Shown: in pieces, positions 8,391 through 14,710 of the stretch | Position numbering within the stretch: the stretch's first letter is position 1 | Layout of the letters: each line of letters opens with the position of its first letter | Origin: Candidatus Mediterraneibacter stercorigallinarum | GTDB lineage: Bacteria > Bacillota > Clostridia > Lachnospirales > Lachnospiraceae | DNA: 17,403 nucleotides | Reading direction: 5' to 3' | NCBI GenBank assembly: GCA_019116185.1 | Contig: DXCD01000224.1 | Span: 1 to 17,403 of the forward strand | The notes under the pieces: generated by a model | What the model saw: only the letters and a program-made list of their open reading frames with translations | Told to the model about the DNA's origin: nothing | The model's database searches: none | Made by a program: the position numbers and the translations under genes

Positions 8391-9323
8391 ATGGATTATC
8401 GTTACAATTATGAATATGACTATCCGATCAGGCACAGCGGCGAAAACGTGTTGGAGGCGATCGCGGCGATCTACCTCATTATCCTGGCGATGGTTGTTAT
8501 CTTTGCACTGGTCGGTTATATTTTCCACTCGATCGGATTGTATACGATCGGAAAGCGGATGGGCAGAGAATATCCCTGGCTGGCTTTCATTCCTTATGCA
8601 AGGGAGTATTTCAGGGGAGAACTTGCAGGAGAGATTACCCTGAAGGATAAAAAGATTAAAAACCCGGGGATATGGAATTTGGTTATTCCGATTATATCAA
8701 GTGTTCTTATGGGGATATTCGTGGTTCTTATCATGCTGGTTGCAGGTTTAGGCGCGGCTGCTCAGGCAGTCAGCGGCAGTGGTCTGGGAGTGGCGGCAAT
8801 TCTGGGGATCCTGATGTACACGGTTCTGCTTGTGGCAGCGGTTGCTCTCAGCGCGGCGCAGATGGCGCTTACAGTTCTGATAGATAAACAGATTCTGGAG
8901 CGGTTTACCAAAGGAAATATGCCGACTGTACACGCGGTGCTGTCGGTTGCGGTTCCGCTTTATGAAGCATTCTGCTTCTTTGTGATGAGAAACAGAGACT
9001 TTAATCCGGGCATGGAGCCTAAGCTGACTCCGCCACCGGCACCGATTCCGCCGGTAAATCCGGGCAGCCCGGTTCCGCCGGTAAATCCGGCAGCTCCGAT
9101 ATCATCGGGAAATCCAGAGACAATGTACGGCGCTGATATGTCCGTGCCGCCGGTTAAGCCGGCAGAACCGGAACAGCCTGATTCGGTGATCAAACCGGCA
9201 GAGCAGGAAGCAGCTGAAGCAGTGAGTCAGCCGGCTGGTCCGGAAGCCGCTGAGCCGGTGATTCAGCCTGAGAAGCGGGAAGAACATGATACGCCGATGG
9301 CTTGGGAGGAGAATGAACTCTAA
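8391..9323 (+). CDS. Multi-pass membrane protein with Pro-rich tail
   Basis: A 310-residue protein of unknown function. The N terminus is Tyr/Asp-rich (MDYRYNYEYDYP), followed by about four hydrophobic segments (roughly 22-45, 96-120, 131-160 and 180-198). Between the first two lies a conserved-looking loop, YTIGKRMGREYPWLAFIPYA (51-70). From about 205 to the end the chain is a low-complexity tail with repeated PPVNPGSP, PPVNPAAP, PPVKPAEP and later VIKPAEQ/VIQPEK units, probably disordered and cytosolic or surface-exposed. The ATG follows a CGGAGGC site 8 nt upstream. It precedes spoIID but is separated from it by a strong terminator, so co-expression is not implied. No enzyme motif is seen. 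The 135-nt gap before it has no clear promoter or terminator. Confidence 0.85.
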   Translation: MDYRYNYEYDYPIRHSGENVLEAIAAIYLIILAMVVIFALVGYIFHSIGLYTIGKRMGREYPWLAFIPYAREYFRGELAGEITLKDKKIKNPGIWNLVIPIISSVLMGIFVVLIMLVAGLGAAAQAVSGSGLGVAAILGILMYTVLLVAAVALSAAQMALTVLIDKQILERFTKGNMPTVHAVLSVAVPLYEAFCFFVMRNRDFNPGMEPKLTPPPAPIPPVNPGSPVPPVNPAAPISSGNPETMYGADMSVPPVKPAEPEQPDSVIKPAEQEAAEAVSQPAGPEAAEPVIQPEKREEHDTPMAWEENEL

Positions 9324-9345
9324 TCAGATAGAGGAATGTGAGAAG

Positions 9346-9384
9346 ACAGCTCTTCATATAATAAAATATGGAGGGCTGTTTTTT
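9346..9384 (+). terminator. Terminator hairpin containing the spoIID RBS
   Basis: The arms 9346-9359 and 9366-9379 form a 14-bp stem (two G-U pairs) around a 6-nt loop, followed by a run of six T (9379-9384) that abuts the spoIID ATG at 9385. It should stop readthrough from the membrane-protein gene. The spoIID ribosome binding site GAGGG (9371-9375) lies in the right arm, so any readthrough mRNA would also hide it. Confidence 0.8.
9355..9362 (+). promoter_or_regulatory. Possible sigma-E -10 element for spoIID
   Basis: CATATAAT differs at one base from the sigma-E -10 consensus CATACAAT and lies in the left arm and loop of the hairpin at 9346-9384. A start near 9369 would give an mRNA without the left arm, leaving the ribosome binding site free. 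No good -35 element is visible at the right distance. spoIID is sigma-E-dependent in studied species, which supports the guess. Confidence 0.35.
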
Positions 9385-10401
9385 ATGAAGCGATATATCA
9401 TAGAGCAGAAGCTTAAGTCTGTCGCCGCGTTTCTTGTGATCATTATTCTGCTTCCTTATGTTGTATCTGTGTTTGTAAATGGAGCGGATGTTACGGCAGG
9501 GGACAGCAGAGGTTCTTTTTATGTGAAAGTAAAAGTTCCTGATACACAGGAAGCTGATGGAGTCGTTGAGATCGGATGGACAGAATATCTGGCGGGAGTA
9601 CTTGCAAAAGAGATGCCGGTGGATTATGGAGAGGAAGCGATGAAGGCGCAGGCAGTGATCGTCAGGACACAGATATACCGTGAGCTGGAAAATTCGGAGG
9701 ACAAGATCCTGACAATGGGATATCTGTCGCGGGAAGAAATGCAGAAGCAGTGGAAGTCCGAGGAGGCAGAAGAAAATTATGAAAAGTATGTCCGTGCTGT
9801 TGAGCAGACGGATGATACGGTACTCATGTATGGAGAGGGATACGCATGGACTCCGTTCCATCAGTCCAGCTGCGGTAAGACTAGGAGCGCGTCAGAAGTT
9901 ATAGGAACAGAAGAGTATCCTTACGTAGCAGTGAGGGAATGCCCTGCGGATAAAGAGGCGGGGGACGAAGTCCAGGTCTTTACTTTTTCATACAGTGAGA
10001 TCCAGGAAAAGTGCCGGGATTTCCTTGTGGCCGCAGCAGATGGCGAACAGGCGGAAAAGGGATATTCGTTTGCGGATTTTGAGATCAAGGCATACGATTC
10101 TGCCGGATATGTGAGCGAGCTCCGGATCGGGGATACTGTATGTACGGGGGATCAGTTCAGGGATGCATTGTCCCTTCCGTCCAGCGCCTTTTCATTCAGC
10201 GAGCCTGCGGAAGAAGAGCAGGGAAATGATAAAGAATTAGCGATAAAGATTACGACAACAGGGAACGGGCACGGAATGGGAATGAGCCTGTGGACTGCGG
10301 AAAAGATGGATGAAGAAGGGAAGACATTTGAGGAGATTCTTTCCTTCTTTTTTGAAGGAACAGAGATGCGGAAGGATATTCAGGAGACGGAACTTTATTA
10401 A
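9385..10401 (+). CDS. spoIID: Stage II sporulation protein D (lytic transglycosylase)
   Basis: A 338-residue protein with one N-terminal membrane anchor (about 11-32) and an extracytoplasmic SpoIID/LytB domain. It cleaves denuded peptidoglycan glycan strands during engulfment, acting in the mother cell with SpoIIP and SpoIIM. The segment EYLAGVLAKEMP holds the likely catalytic Glu76, and the C-terminal GHGMGMSLWTAEKM matches the conserved GHGxGMS block. His159, Cys163 and Cys186 could bind a metal, as reported for some clostridial SpoIID proteins; that assignment is tentative. The frame is open from 9286, within the previous gene, but ATG 9385 has GAGGG 9 nt upstream and gives the standard short cytosolic tail before the anchor. 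spoIIQ follows after 92 nt. Confidence 0.92.
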   Translation: MKRYIIEQKLKSVAAFLVIIILLPYVVSVFVNGADVTAGDSRGSFYVKVKVPDTQEADGVVEIGWTEYLAGVLAKEMPVDYGEEAMKAQAVIVRTQIYRELENSEDKILTMGYLSREEMQKQWKSEEAEENYEKYVRAVEQTDDTVLMYGEGYAWTPFHQSSCGKTRSASEVIGTEEYPYVAVRECPADKEAGDEVQVFTFSYSEIQEKCRDFLVAAADGEQAEKGYSFADFEIKAYDSAGYVSELRIGDTVCTGDQFRDALSLPSSAFSFSEPAEEEQGNDKELAIKITTTGNGHGMGMSLWTAEKMDEEGKTFEEILSFFFEGTEMRKDIQETELY

Positions 10402-10445
10402 ATCTTCGGATACTGTTATTTATGGAACATCTTTTTGAAAGCGCA

Positions 10446-10475
10446 GAATAATACGGTCATTTTCTGGCAAAAATA
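10446..10475 (+). promoter_or_regulatory. Sigma-F-type promoter for spoIIQ
   Basis: GGCAAAAATA (10466-10475) matches the sigma-F -10 pattern GGnnAnAHTR at every specified base. GAATA (10446-10450), 15 nt upstream, matches the -35 pattern GywTA except at the second base. spoIIQ is transcribed by sigma-F in the forespore in Bacillus, so the match is meaningful. The predicted start near 10482 would place the ribosome binding site at the very 5' end of the mRNA. Confidence 0.6.
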
Positions 10476-10493
10476 TAGCCAGAGGTGATGATA

Positions 10494-11273
10494 ATGAATA
10501 AGAATGAAAGACCCTCCTTCTTAAAAGGAAGAGGCGCTGCGGTTGGTATTGTGATCTGCTTCGTCGCGGTTATAGCACTGGTAGGGGCCTATACTTTCAA
10601 CAACTATCAGAAAGACATTGACGAGCAGATGGCAAAAGCAGAAGAACAGGCAGAAAAGCTTGCAAAGGATGAAACAGAAGAGACAACAACAGATGATATC
10701 GTACTCCCGGAGGCCGAAGATGACACGGAAACAGAGGACGATATGTCAGACAGTGGCGGGCTGAATGCCGCGGATGTGCAGGAGGGGCAGCAGGATGGAG
10801 CTGATGACAGTTCCTTTGACGGAGCAGAAGCCTCGGGAGCGGATACATCAAGCGTATGGTTTTCGGAAGACAGCGTTCTTACATGGCCTGCCAGCGGCGC
10901 GGTGATCATGGGGTACAGTATGGATCAGACCGTATTTTTCCAGACTTTGGAGCAGTACAGGTATAATCCCGCCATGATCATCGGCGGTGAAGTCGGGGAG
11001 ACGATCAATGCTTCCGCAGCAGGGATCGTGACCAATATTGAAGAGACGGCACAGACAGGCACAACTGTCAGTCTGGATATGGGAAACGGCTATACCGCGG
11101 TCTACGGACAGCTCACAGATGTTCCTCTTGCTGTCGGGGACTACGTGAATGCCGGAGAAATGATCGGCAATTTAAATGAACCCACAAAATATTACAGCAT
11201 AGAAGGGCCGAATCTGTACTTCCAGCTCCTAAAAGACGGCGCCCCCGTCGACCCGATGAATTTTATGGAATAG
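10494..11273 (+). CDS. spoIIQ: SpoIIQ-like protein with degenerate M23 domain
   Basis: A 259-residue protein with a short cytosolic end, one membrane anchor (15-35), a coiled and very acidic linker (40-120) and a C-terminal LytM/M23 fold (about 130-259). Its place directly after spoIID and its domain plan match SpoIIQ, the forespore partner of SpoIIIAH in the engulfment channel. The M23 zinc ligands are lost: the first HxxxD position reads around NPAMIIGG (158-165), the HxH-type site is YGQL (204-207), and the usual LHF is LYF (241-243). It is therefore probably a structural, not a hydrolytic, protein, as for Bacillus SpoIIQ. Three starts lie close together (GTG 10485, ATG 10488, ATG 10494); AGAGGTG at 10481-10487 is best spaced for 10494. 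Confidence 0.88.
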   Translation: MNKNERPSFLKGRGAAVGIVICFVAVIALVGAYTFNNYQKDIDEQMAKAEEQAEKLAKDETEETTTDDIVLPEAEDDTETEDDMSDSGGLNAADVQEGQQDGADDSSFDGAEASGADTSSVWFSEDSVLTWPASGAVIMGYSMDQTVFFQTLEQYRYNPAMIIGGEVGETINASAAGIVTNIEETAQTGTTVSLDMGNGYTAVYGQLTDVPLAVGDYVNAGEMIGNLNEPTKYYSIEGPNLYFQLLKDGAPVDPMNFME

Positions 11274-11287
11274 CATTGAGCCGTGCG

Positions 11288-11345
11288 AAAAAAGGAAGGA
11301 ACCTTCGTGTAAGTATACTTACAAACGAAGCTTCCTTCCTTTTTT
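11288..11345 (+). terminator. Long terminator after spoIIQ
   Basis: A/T-flanked arms starting AAAAAAGGAAGGAA and ending TTCCTTCCTTTTTT enclose a second paired block (GTAAGTATACTTAC), giving an unusually long hairpin. The A run on one side and T run on the other make it effective in either direction. It closes the spoIID-spoIIQ region. Confidence 0.88.
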
Positions 11346-11350
11346 CATAG

Positions 11351-11479
11351 GGCGAAAGCCCGCAGTGAGATGGAGCAAAGCGGAATCGAACTGGACGGCG
11401 CAATGCGGACGGCGGGAAGGGGCCGTGCGGGGCGAAAGCCCGCAGCGAGATGGAGCGAAGCGGAATCGAACTGGACGGC
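11351..11479. repeat. Two copies of a 49-nt intergenic element
   Basis: Positions 11351-11399 and 11431-11479 are 49-nt direct repeats with only two differences (11366/11446 and 11377/11457), exactly 80 nt apart. Each begins with GGCGAAAGCC, an ideal stem with a GAAA tetraloop, and ends AATCGAACTGGACGGC. Because 80 is not a multiple of 3, the copies are in different frames, so they are not repeated protein modules. The GC content is above that of the neighbours. Function unknown. Confidence 0.75.
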
Positions 11480-11525
11480 AGAGGACGGACGGAGTAAAAT
11501 ATGTACAGGAGGATGGCAGATATTT

Positions 11526-11768
11526 ATGAATTATACATATATTGTCCGCTGCAGTGACGGGACACTCTACACCGGGTGGACAAACAATCTTGAAAAACGC
11601 ATAAAAGATCATAATGACGGAAAGGGCGCGAAATATACGAAGCCCCGGCGTCCGGTTGTTTTGGTATATTATGAGGAGTTTTCCACAAAGGAAGAAGCAA
11701 TGCGACGGGAGTGGGAAATCAAGCAGATGAGCCGGAGGGATAAACTTGCTATAGTGGAAAGAGGATAG
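11526..11768 (+). CDS. Small GIY-YIG domain protein (UPF0213 type)
   Basis: An 80-residue protein that is almost entirely one GIY-YIG nuclease fold. The two signature strands are YIV (5-7) and YTG (15-17); Arg25, His29, Glu62/Glu64 in REWEIK and the basic KQMSRRDK segment fit the conserved pattern. Stand-alone proteins of this family (YhbQ/YazA-like) are predicted structure-specific DNA endonucleases, but the physiological role is poorly known. A longer frame is open from 11370, but it crosses the two repeat copies and is not conserved-looking. The ATG at 11526 has AGGAGG 13 nt upstream, a rather long spacing. It stands alone between the repeats and the ROK kinase. Confidence 0.85.
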   Translation: MNYTYIVRCSDGTLYTGWTNNLEKRIKDHNDGKGAKYTKPRRPVVLVYYEEFSTKEEAMRREWEIKQMSRRDKLAIVERG

Positions 11769-11813
11769 TGGACGAGGCGTAAAAATTCAATATATGTCAG
11801 GCGCGATAAGGGG

Positions 11814-11842
11814 TTGAAAGCGCGTGAACCAAAGATTAAGAT
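11814..11842 (+). promoter_or_regulatory. Probable promoter of the ROK kinase gene
   Basis: TTGAAA (11814-11819) and TAAGAT (11837-11842) are separated by 17 nt, matching the sigma-A pattern at 5/6 and 4/6. The start would be near 11849, before the GAGGTGG ribosome binding site. Confidence 0.45.
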
Positions 11843-11871
11843 TACAATAAAAGAAAAAACGAGGTGGAATT

Positions 11872-12774
11872 ATGAGTAAATTTATCGGAGTTGATCTTGG
11901 AGGGACTAATATACGGGCGGCGGTCGTGAATGAGGATGGAACGATCCTTCAGATAAAGAAAGCAGAGAGCCACCCTGAGAGAGGCGCTGAACCGGTTATG
12001 GAAACCATGATCTCCCTGATCGAGAGTCTGGAAGGTTATGAGGAGTGCGAAGGGATCGGACTGGGGATTCCCGGCCCCATTGATACGGTTCACGGGAAGA
12101 TTATTGTATCCACGAATCTTCCTAAACTGATTGGATTCCCGATCGCAGACTATATCCGAAAACATTTTCAGAAACCTACATATATGGATAATGATGTAAA
12201 TGTCGCCGGACTTGGAGAAGCAGTCTTAGGCGGAGGAAAAGGTTATCCGATCGTCTATTATGTTACGATTTCCACAGGAGTCGGCGGCGCGCTTATCATT
12301 GACAACAAGGTGATAAGCGGACAGAACGGGCATGCGGGAGAGATTGGAAATATCTGTATTGACCGCGGACGCAAGAAATATAATATTCTCAATGCCGGTG
12401 CCGTAGAAAATGAAGCAAGCGGGACTGCGATTACCCGAAAAGGAAAGGCTGTGTTCGGAGAACAGATCTCACATGCAGGTGATATTTTTGATCTGACCAG
12501 ATCCGGAGATGAGAAAGCACTTAAAATCGTAGACGATATGTCCTATGACCTTGCCATGATGTTCAGCGCGATCGGACATGTTGTAGATCCTCATGTGTTT
12601 GTCGTGGGCGGCGGGGTTATGAAAGGAAAAGATGTCTTCTTTGATAAAATGGAGAAATATTACCGCTCTATGATTCATGAAGGAATGCAGTCAGTCGTAT
12701 TCAGGGAAGCCCGGCTTGAAGAGCCGGGAATTGCAGGGGCAGCCATGCTTCCGATGACGCAGAGTAAAAAGTAA
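11872..12774 (+). CDS. ROK family sugar kinase lacking the zinc motif
   Basis: A 300-residue cytoplasmic kinase of the ROK family, which phosphorylates glucose, N-acetylmannosamine or related sugars. The ATP loop DLGGTNIR (8-15), the catalytic Asp in NDVN (108) and GHAGEIGN (153-160) are present. The CxCGxxGCxE zinc cluster that follows GHxxE in most ROK proteins is absent; CIDRGRKKYNILNAGAVENEAS occupies that place, with one Cys only. Substrate therefore cannot be assigned, and 'glucokinase' would be a guess. ATG 11872 has GAGGTGG 7 nt upstream. It has its own promoter candidate and terminator, so it is a single-gene unit. It could process sugar from the glycogen branch, but this is only proximity. 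Confidence 0.88.
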   Translation: MSKFIGVDLGGTNIRAAVVNEDGTILQIKKAESHPERGAEPVMETMISLIESLEGYEECEGIGLGIPGPIDTVHGKIIVSTNLPKLIGFPIADYIRKHFQKPTYMDNDVNVAGLGEAVLGGGKGYPIVYYVTISTGVGGALIIDNKVISGQNGHAGEIGNICIDRGRKKYNILNAGAVENEASGTAITRKGKAVFGEQISHAGDIFDLTRSGDEKALKIVDDMSYDLAMMFSAIGHVVDPHVFVVGGGVMKGKDVFFDKMEKYYRSMIHEGMQSVVFREARLEEPGIAGAAMLPMTQSKK

Positions 12775-12800
12775 GCTGTGAGTAAATTATATAAGTGGAT

Positions 12801-12835
12801 AAGGGCAATGATGCGGACCGCACCATTGCCCTTTT
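12801..12835 (+). terminator. Terminator of the ROK kinase gene
   Basis: AAGGGCAATG (12801-12810) pairs perfectly with CATTGCCCTT (12824-12833) and is followed by a T run. It lies between the kinase and the convergent rubrerythrin gene; the minus-strand side has a weaker T tail. Confidence 0.82.
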
Positions 12836-12871
12836 GAAAACCGCTTCAAATATCTGTTTGTATGTCGAGAT

Positions 12872-13408
12872 TTAGTAATTCTCAGCCTTTCTCTCAAAGT
12901 AAGCTCTCGGGTGGGCGCATACCGGACAGATCTCCGGTGCTTCATCGCCCTCATAGATGTATCCGCAGTTATTACATTTCCAGCCAAGGGGAGCTTCGTC
13001 TTTGAAAGTTTTTCCCTGGCGGTAGTGGTCGAGAAGCTTCTGATAGCGTTTCTCGTGAGCAGCTTCTACCTGGGCAACGCCGCGGAACTTTGCGGCCAGC
13101 TCCGGAAATCCTTCGTTTTCAGCCTCTTCAGCCATTCTCTTATACATATCTGTCCACTCATAGTTTTCGCCGGCAGCAGCATCTGCAAGATTTTCATCTA
13201 CACTTCCGATGCCGTGGAACTCTTTGAACCACATTTTGGCATGCTCTTTTTCCTGATTTGCTGTCTCCTCAAAGATATTCGCCATCTGAACAAATCCGGC
13301 TTTTCTTGCAGCAGACGCATAGTAAGTATACTTGTTGCGGGCCTGTGATTCACCTGAAAATGCCTCCATGAGATTCTGTTCTGTTTTTGTTCCTGCATAT
13401 TTAGACAT
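12872..13408 (-). CDS. rbr: Rubrerythrin (classical order)
   Basis: A 178-residue non-haem di-iron peroxidase that reduces hydrogen peroxide in the cytoplasm of anaerobes. The four-helix ferritin-like domain comes first, with Glu20, Glu53-x-x-His56, Glu94/Glu97 and Glu115-x-x-His118 as the likely iron ligands. The C-terminal rubredoxin domain has Cys145, Cys148, Cys161 and Cys164. Length and order match the classical family. The start has a very strong TAAGGAGGATC site. It lies downstream of perR and the reverse rubrerythrin on the same strand but beyond a terminator, with a possible own promoter. Confidence 0.95.
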   Translation of the reverse strand: MSKYAGTKTEQNLMEAFSGESQARNKYTYYASAARKAGFVQMANIFEETANQEKEHAKMWFKEFHGIGSVDENLADAAAGENYEWTDMYKRMAEEAENEGFPELAAKFRGVAQVEAAHEKRYQKLLDHYRQGKTFKDEAPLGWKCNNCGYIYEGDEAPEICPVCAHPRAYFERKAENY

Positions 13409-13455
13409 ATTGCGATCCTCCTTATTTTGTGTTTTGGAAATATTTTCTTATAAGA

Positions 13456-13497
13456 AAGCTGTTTCTGAAGCATATGAAATTATCAGAAACAGCTTTT
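13456..13497 (-). terminator. Terminator after reverse rubrerythrin
   Basis: The arms 13456-13467 and 13484-13495 (AAGCTGTTTCTG and its complement) form a perfect 12-bp stem. On the minus strand it is followed by TTTCTTATAAG, moderately T-rich. It separates the perR-reverse rubrerythrin unit from the rubrerythrin gene. Confidence 0.65.
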
Positions 13498-13505
13498 AGT
13501 GTCAA
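13479..13505 (-). promoter_or_regulatory. Possible rubrerythrin promoter inside the hairpin
   Basis: On the minus strand, TTGACA (13505-13500) is followed after 15 nt by GATAAT (13484-13479). The spacing is short, so this is tentative. The start would fall in the loop of the hairpin at 13456-13497, giving an mRNA free of the terminator. A perfect 14-bp palindrome, TTTCTTATAAGAAA (13444-13457), lies just downstream and could be an operator. Confidence 0.35.
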
Positions 13506-13534
13506 TAATCAATATGGATGCTAGTCAGAAGGGA

Positions 13535-14077
13535 TTAGCCAAAGTATCTCTTCAGAAGTCCCTCGAATGCTTTTCCGTGGCGAGCCTCGTCTCTTGCCAT
13601 CTCGTGTACTGTATCGTGGATTGCATCAAGGTTTGCAGCTTTTGCACGTTTAGCAAGGTCGAACTTGCCGGCAGTAGCTCCGTTCTCAGCCTCTACACGC
13701 ATCTCCAGATTTTTCTTTGTGCTGTCTGTTACAACTTCGCCGAGGAGCTCTGCAAATTTAGCAGCGTGCTCAGCCTCTTCGTAAGCTGCCTTCTCCCAGT
13801 ACAGGCCGATCTCCGGATATCCTTCTCTGTGAGCAACTCTTGCCATTGCAAGGTACATACCTACTTCAGAGCACTCACCCTCAAAGTTTGCTCTCAGGTC
13901 AGCAAGGATGTCCTCGCTTACGCCCTGTGCAACGCCCACAACGTGCTCAGCAGCCCATTCACGATCGCCTGTCTGCTCTTTGAATTTGTCAGCCGGTGCA
14001 TGGCATACCGGACATTCAGCCGGAGCAGCTTCTCCTTCATAAACATAACCACATACTGTACATACCCATTTTTTCAT
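13535..14077 (-). CDS. Reverse rubrerythrin (N-terminal rubredoxin)
   Basis: A 180-residue peroxidase with the domain order inverted relative to classical rubrerythrin. The rubredoxin domain is N-terminal (Cys6, Cys9, Cys22, Cys25), followed by the di-iron four-helix bundle with Glu67, Glu101-x-x-His104, a Glu pair near 129-131 and Glu164-x-x-His167. Such proteins (revRbr) act as NADH-linked peroxide and oxygen reductases with other electron carriers in clostridia and are PerR-repressed in Clostridium acetobutylicum. The start has an AAAAGGAGA site. Only 36 nt separate it from the perR stop on the same strand, so the two are probably one operon. Confidence 0.93.
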   Translation of the reverse strand: MKKWVCTVCGYVYEGEAAPAECPVCHAPADKFKEQTGDREWAAEHVVGVAQGVSEDILADLRANFEGECSEVGMYLAMARVAHREGYPEIGLYWEKAAYEEAEHAAKFAELLGEVVTDSTKKNLEMRVEAENGATAGKFDLAKRAKAANLDAIHDTVHEMARDEARHGKAFEGLLKRYFG

Positions 14078-14113
14078 GATCTTTGTCTCCTTTTCTTAAT
14101 TGAATTTTTATTA

Positions 14114-14509
14114 TTATGACTTTTTAATGCAGTCACTGCATTCACCATAGAATAATGTGGAACTGGAAGTAATGAGGCCGTCGAAGTTTTCCGCGGCAAG
14201 CCGGTTGACCTCTTCAATACTGTGCATATCCAGATCCAAATCCAGTAACCGTCCACATTTTGTGCACAAAAAATGATTGTGCGGTTCAATCCTTCCGTCA
14301 AACCTGTCACCCCCGTGCGGCGTGGAGATTTTCACTGCTTCACCGATATCGGTCAGAAGATTCAGATTCCTGTACACCGTCCCGAGACTGATGTTGGGAA
14401 AATCTTTTTTGACATGTATGTATACCGTGTCAGCAGTAGGATGTTCTTTGGTTGTCATAAGATAATGTTTGATGGATTCTCGTTGTCGACTGTACTTTAA
14501 AGCTGCCAA
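14114..14509 (-). CDS. perR: Fur-family peroxide regulator, PerR-like
   Basis: A metal-dependent repressor, about 131 residues. It has a winged helix with HPTADTVYIHVKKDFP and SLGTVYRNLNLL, and two structural CxxC zinc sites (CTKCG and CSDC). The regulatory metal site appears as RFD, EPHNHF and LLDLDLD, fitting the Asp and His ligands of the PerR iron/manganese sensor. I place the start at the TTG at 14509: GGGGG lies 7 nt before it and the protein then begins MAALKYS. An ATG at 14527, six codons upstream, is in frame but has no ribosome binding site. The two rubrerythrins next to it support the PerR over the Fur role. A Fur/PerR-like box sits at its promoter. Confidence 0.88.
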   Translation of the reverse strand: MAALKYSRQRESIKHYLMTTKEHPTADTVYIHVKKDFPNISLGTVYRNLNLLTDIGEAVKISTPHGGDRFDGRIEPHNHFLCTKCGRLLDLDLDMHSIEEVNRLAAENFDGLITSSSTLFYGECSDCIKKS

Positions 14510-14553
14510 TGGGAATCCCCCTTTCATATCTAAATGAGAACCGTTATTAAAAC

Positions 14554-14572
14554 AATAATGATAACGATTACT
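14554..14572. promoter_or_regulatory. Fur/PerR-type operator at the perR start site
   Basis: The 19 nt AATAATGATAACGATTACT match the classical Fur box at 14 of 19 positions. It lies directly downstream of the predicted perR transcription start, where bound repressor would block transcription. Autoregulation is therefore likely; whether the binder is this PerR or a Fur paralogue is not shown. Confidence 0.55.
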
Positions 14573-14580
14573 GTAATTAA

Positions 14581-14609
14581 AATATAGTACACTTTTACTG
14601 GTTTGTCAA
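14581..14609 (-). promoter_or_regulatory. Sigma-A promoter of perR
   Basis: On the minus strand TTGACA (14609-14604) and TATATT (14586-14581) are 17 nt apart, giving a start near 14574, just before the operator-like box. It drives perR and, probably, the reverse rubrerythrin. Confidence 0.75.
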
Positions 14610-14710
14610 TATATAAATTGAAAAAATAAAACCATAAAAGCATAAGAGAGGTATATTTTCGCCAATATATTACAAAATAATTAACAGATGTATGCGATGG
14701 AGGAAGTAAC

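Noticed and set aside
11351..11479. CRISPR array
   Set aside because: Only two 49-nt units with a 31-nt gap, unlike CRISPR repeats in sequence, and no cas genes are present.
11370..11525. N-terminal extension of the GIY-YIG protein
   Set aside because: It would read through two repeat copies in different frames and gives a low-complexity Arg/Ala/Gly-rich stretch not seen in the family; the ATG at 11526 begins the domain.
13499..14119. Plus-strand 206-codon frame over reverse rubrerythrin
   Set aside because: It is the antisense shadow of a strongly supported minus-strand gene, has no ribosome binding site and gives a Cys/Ser-rich nonsense-like product.
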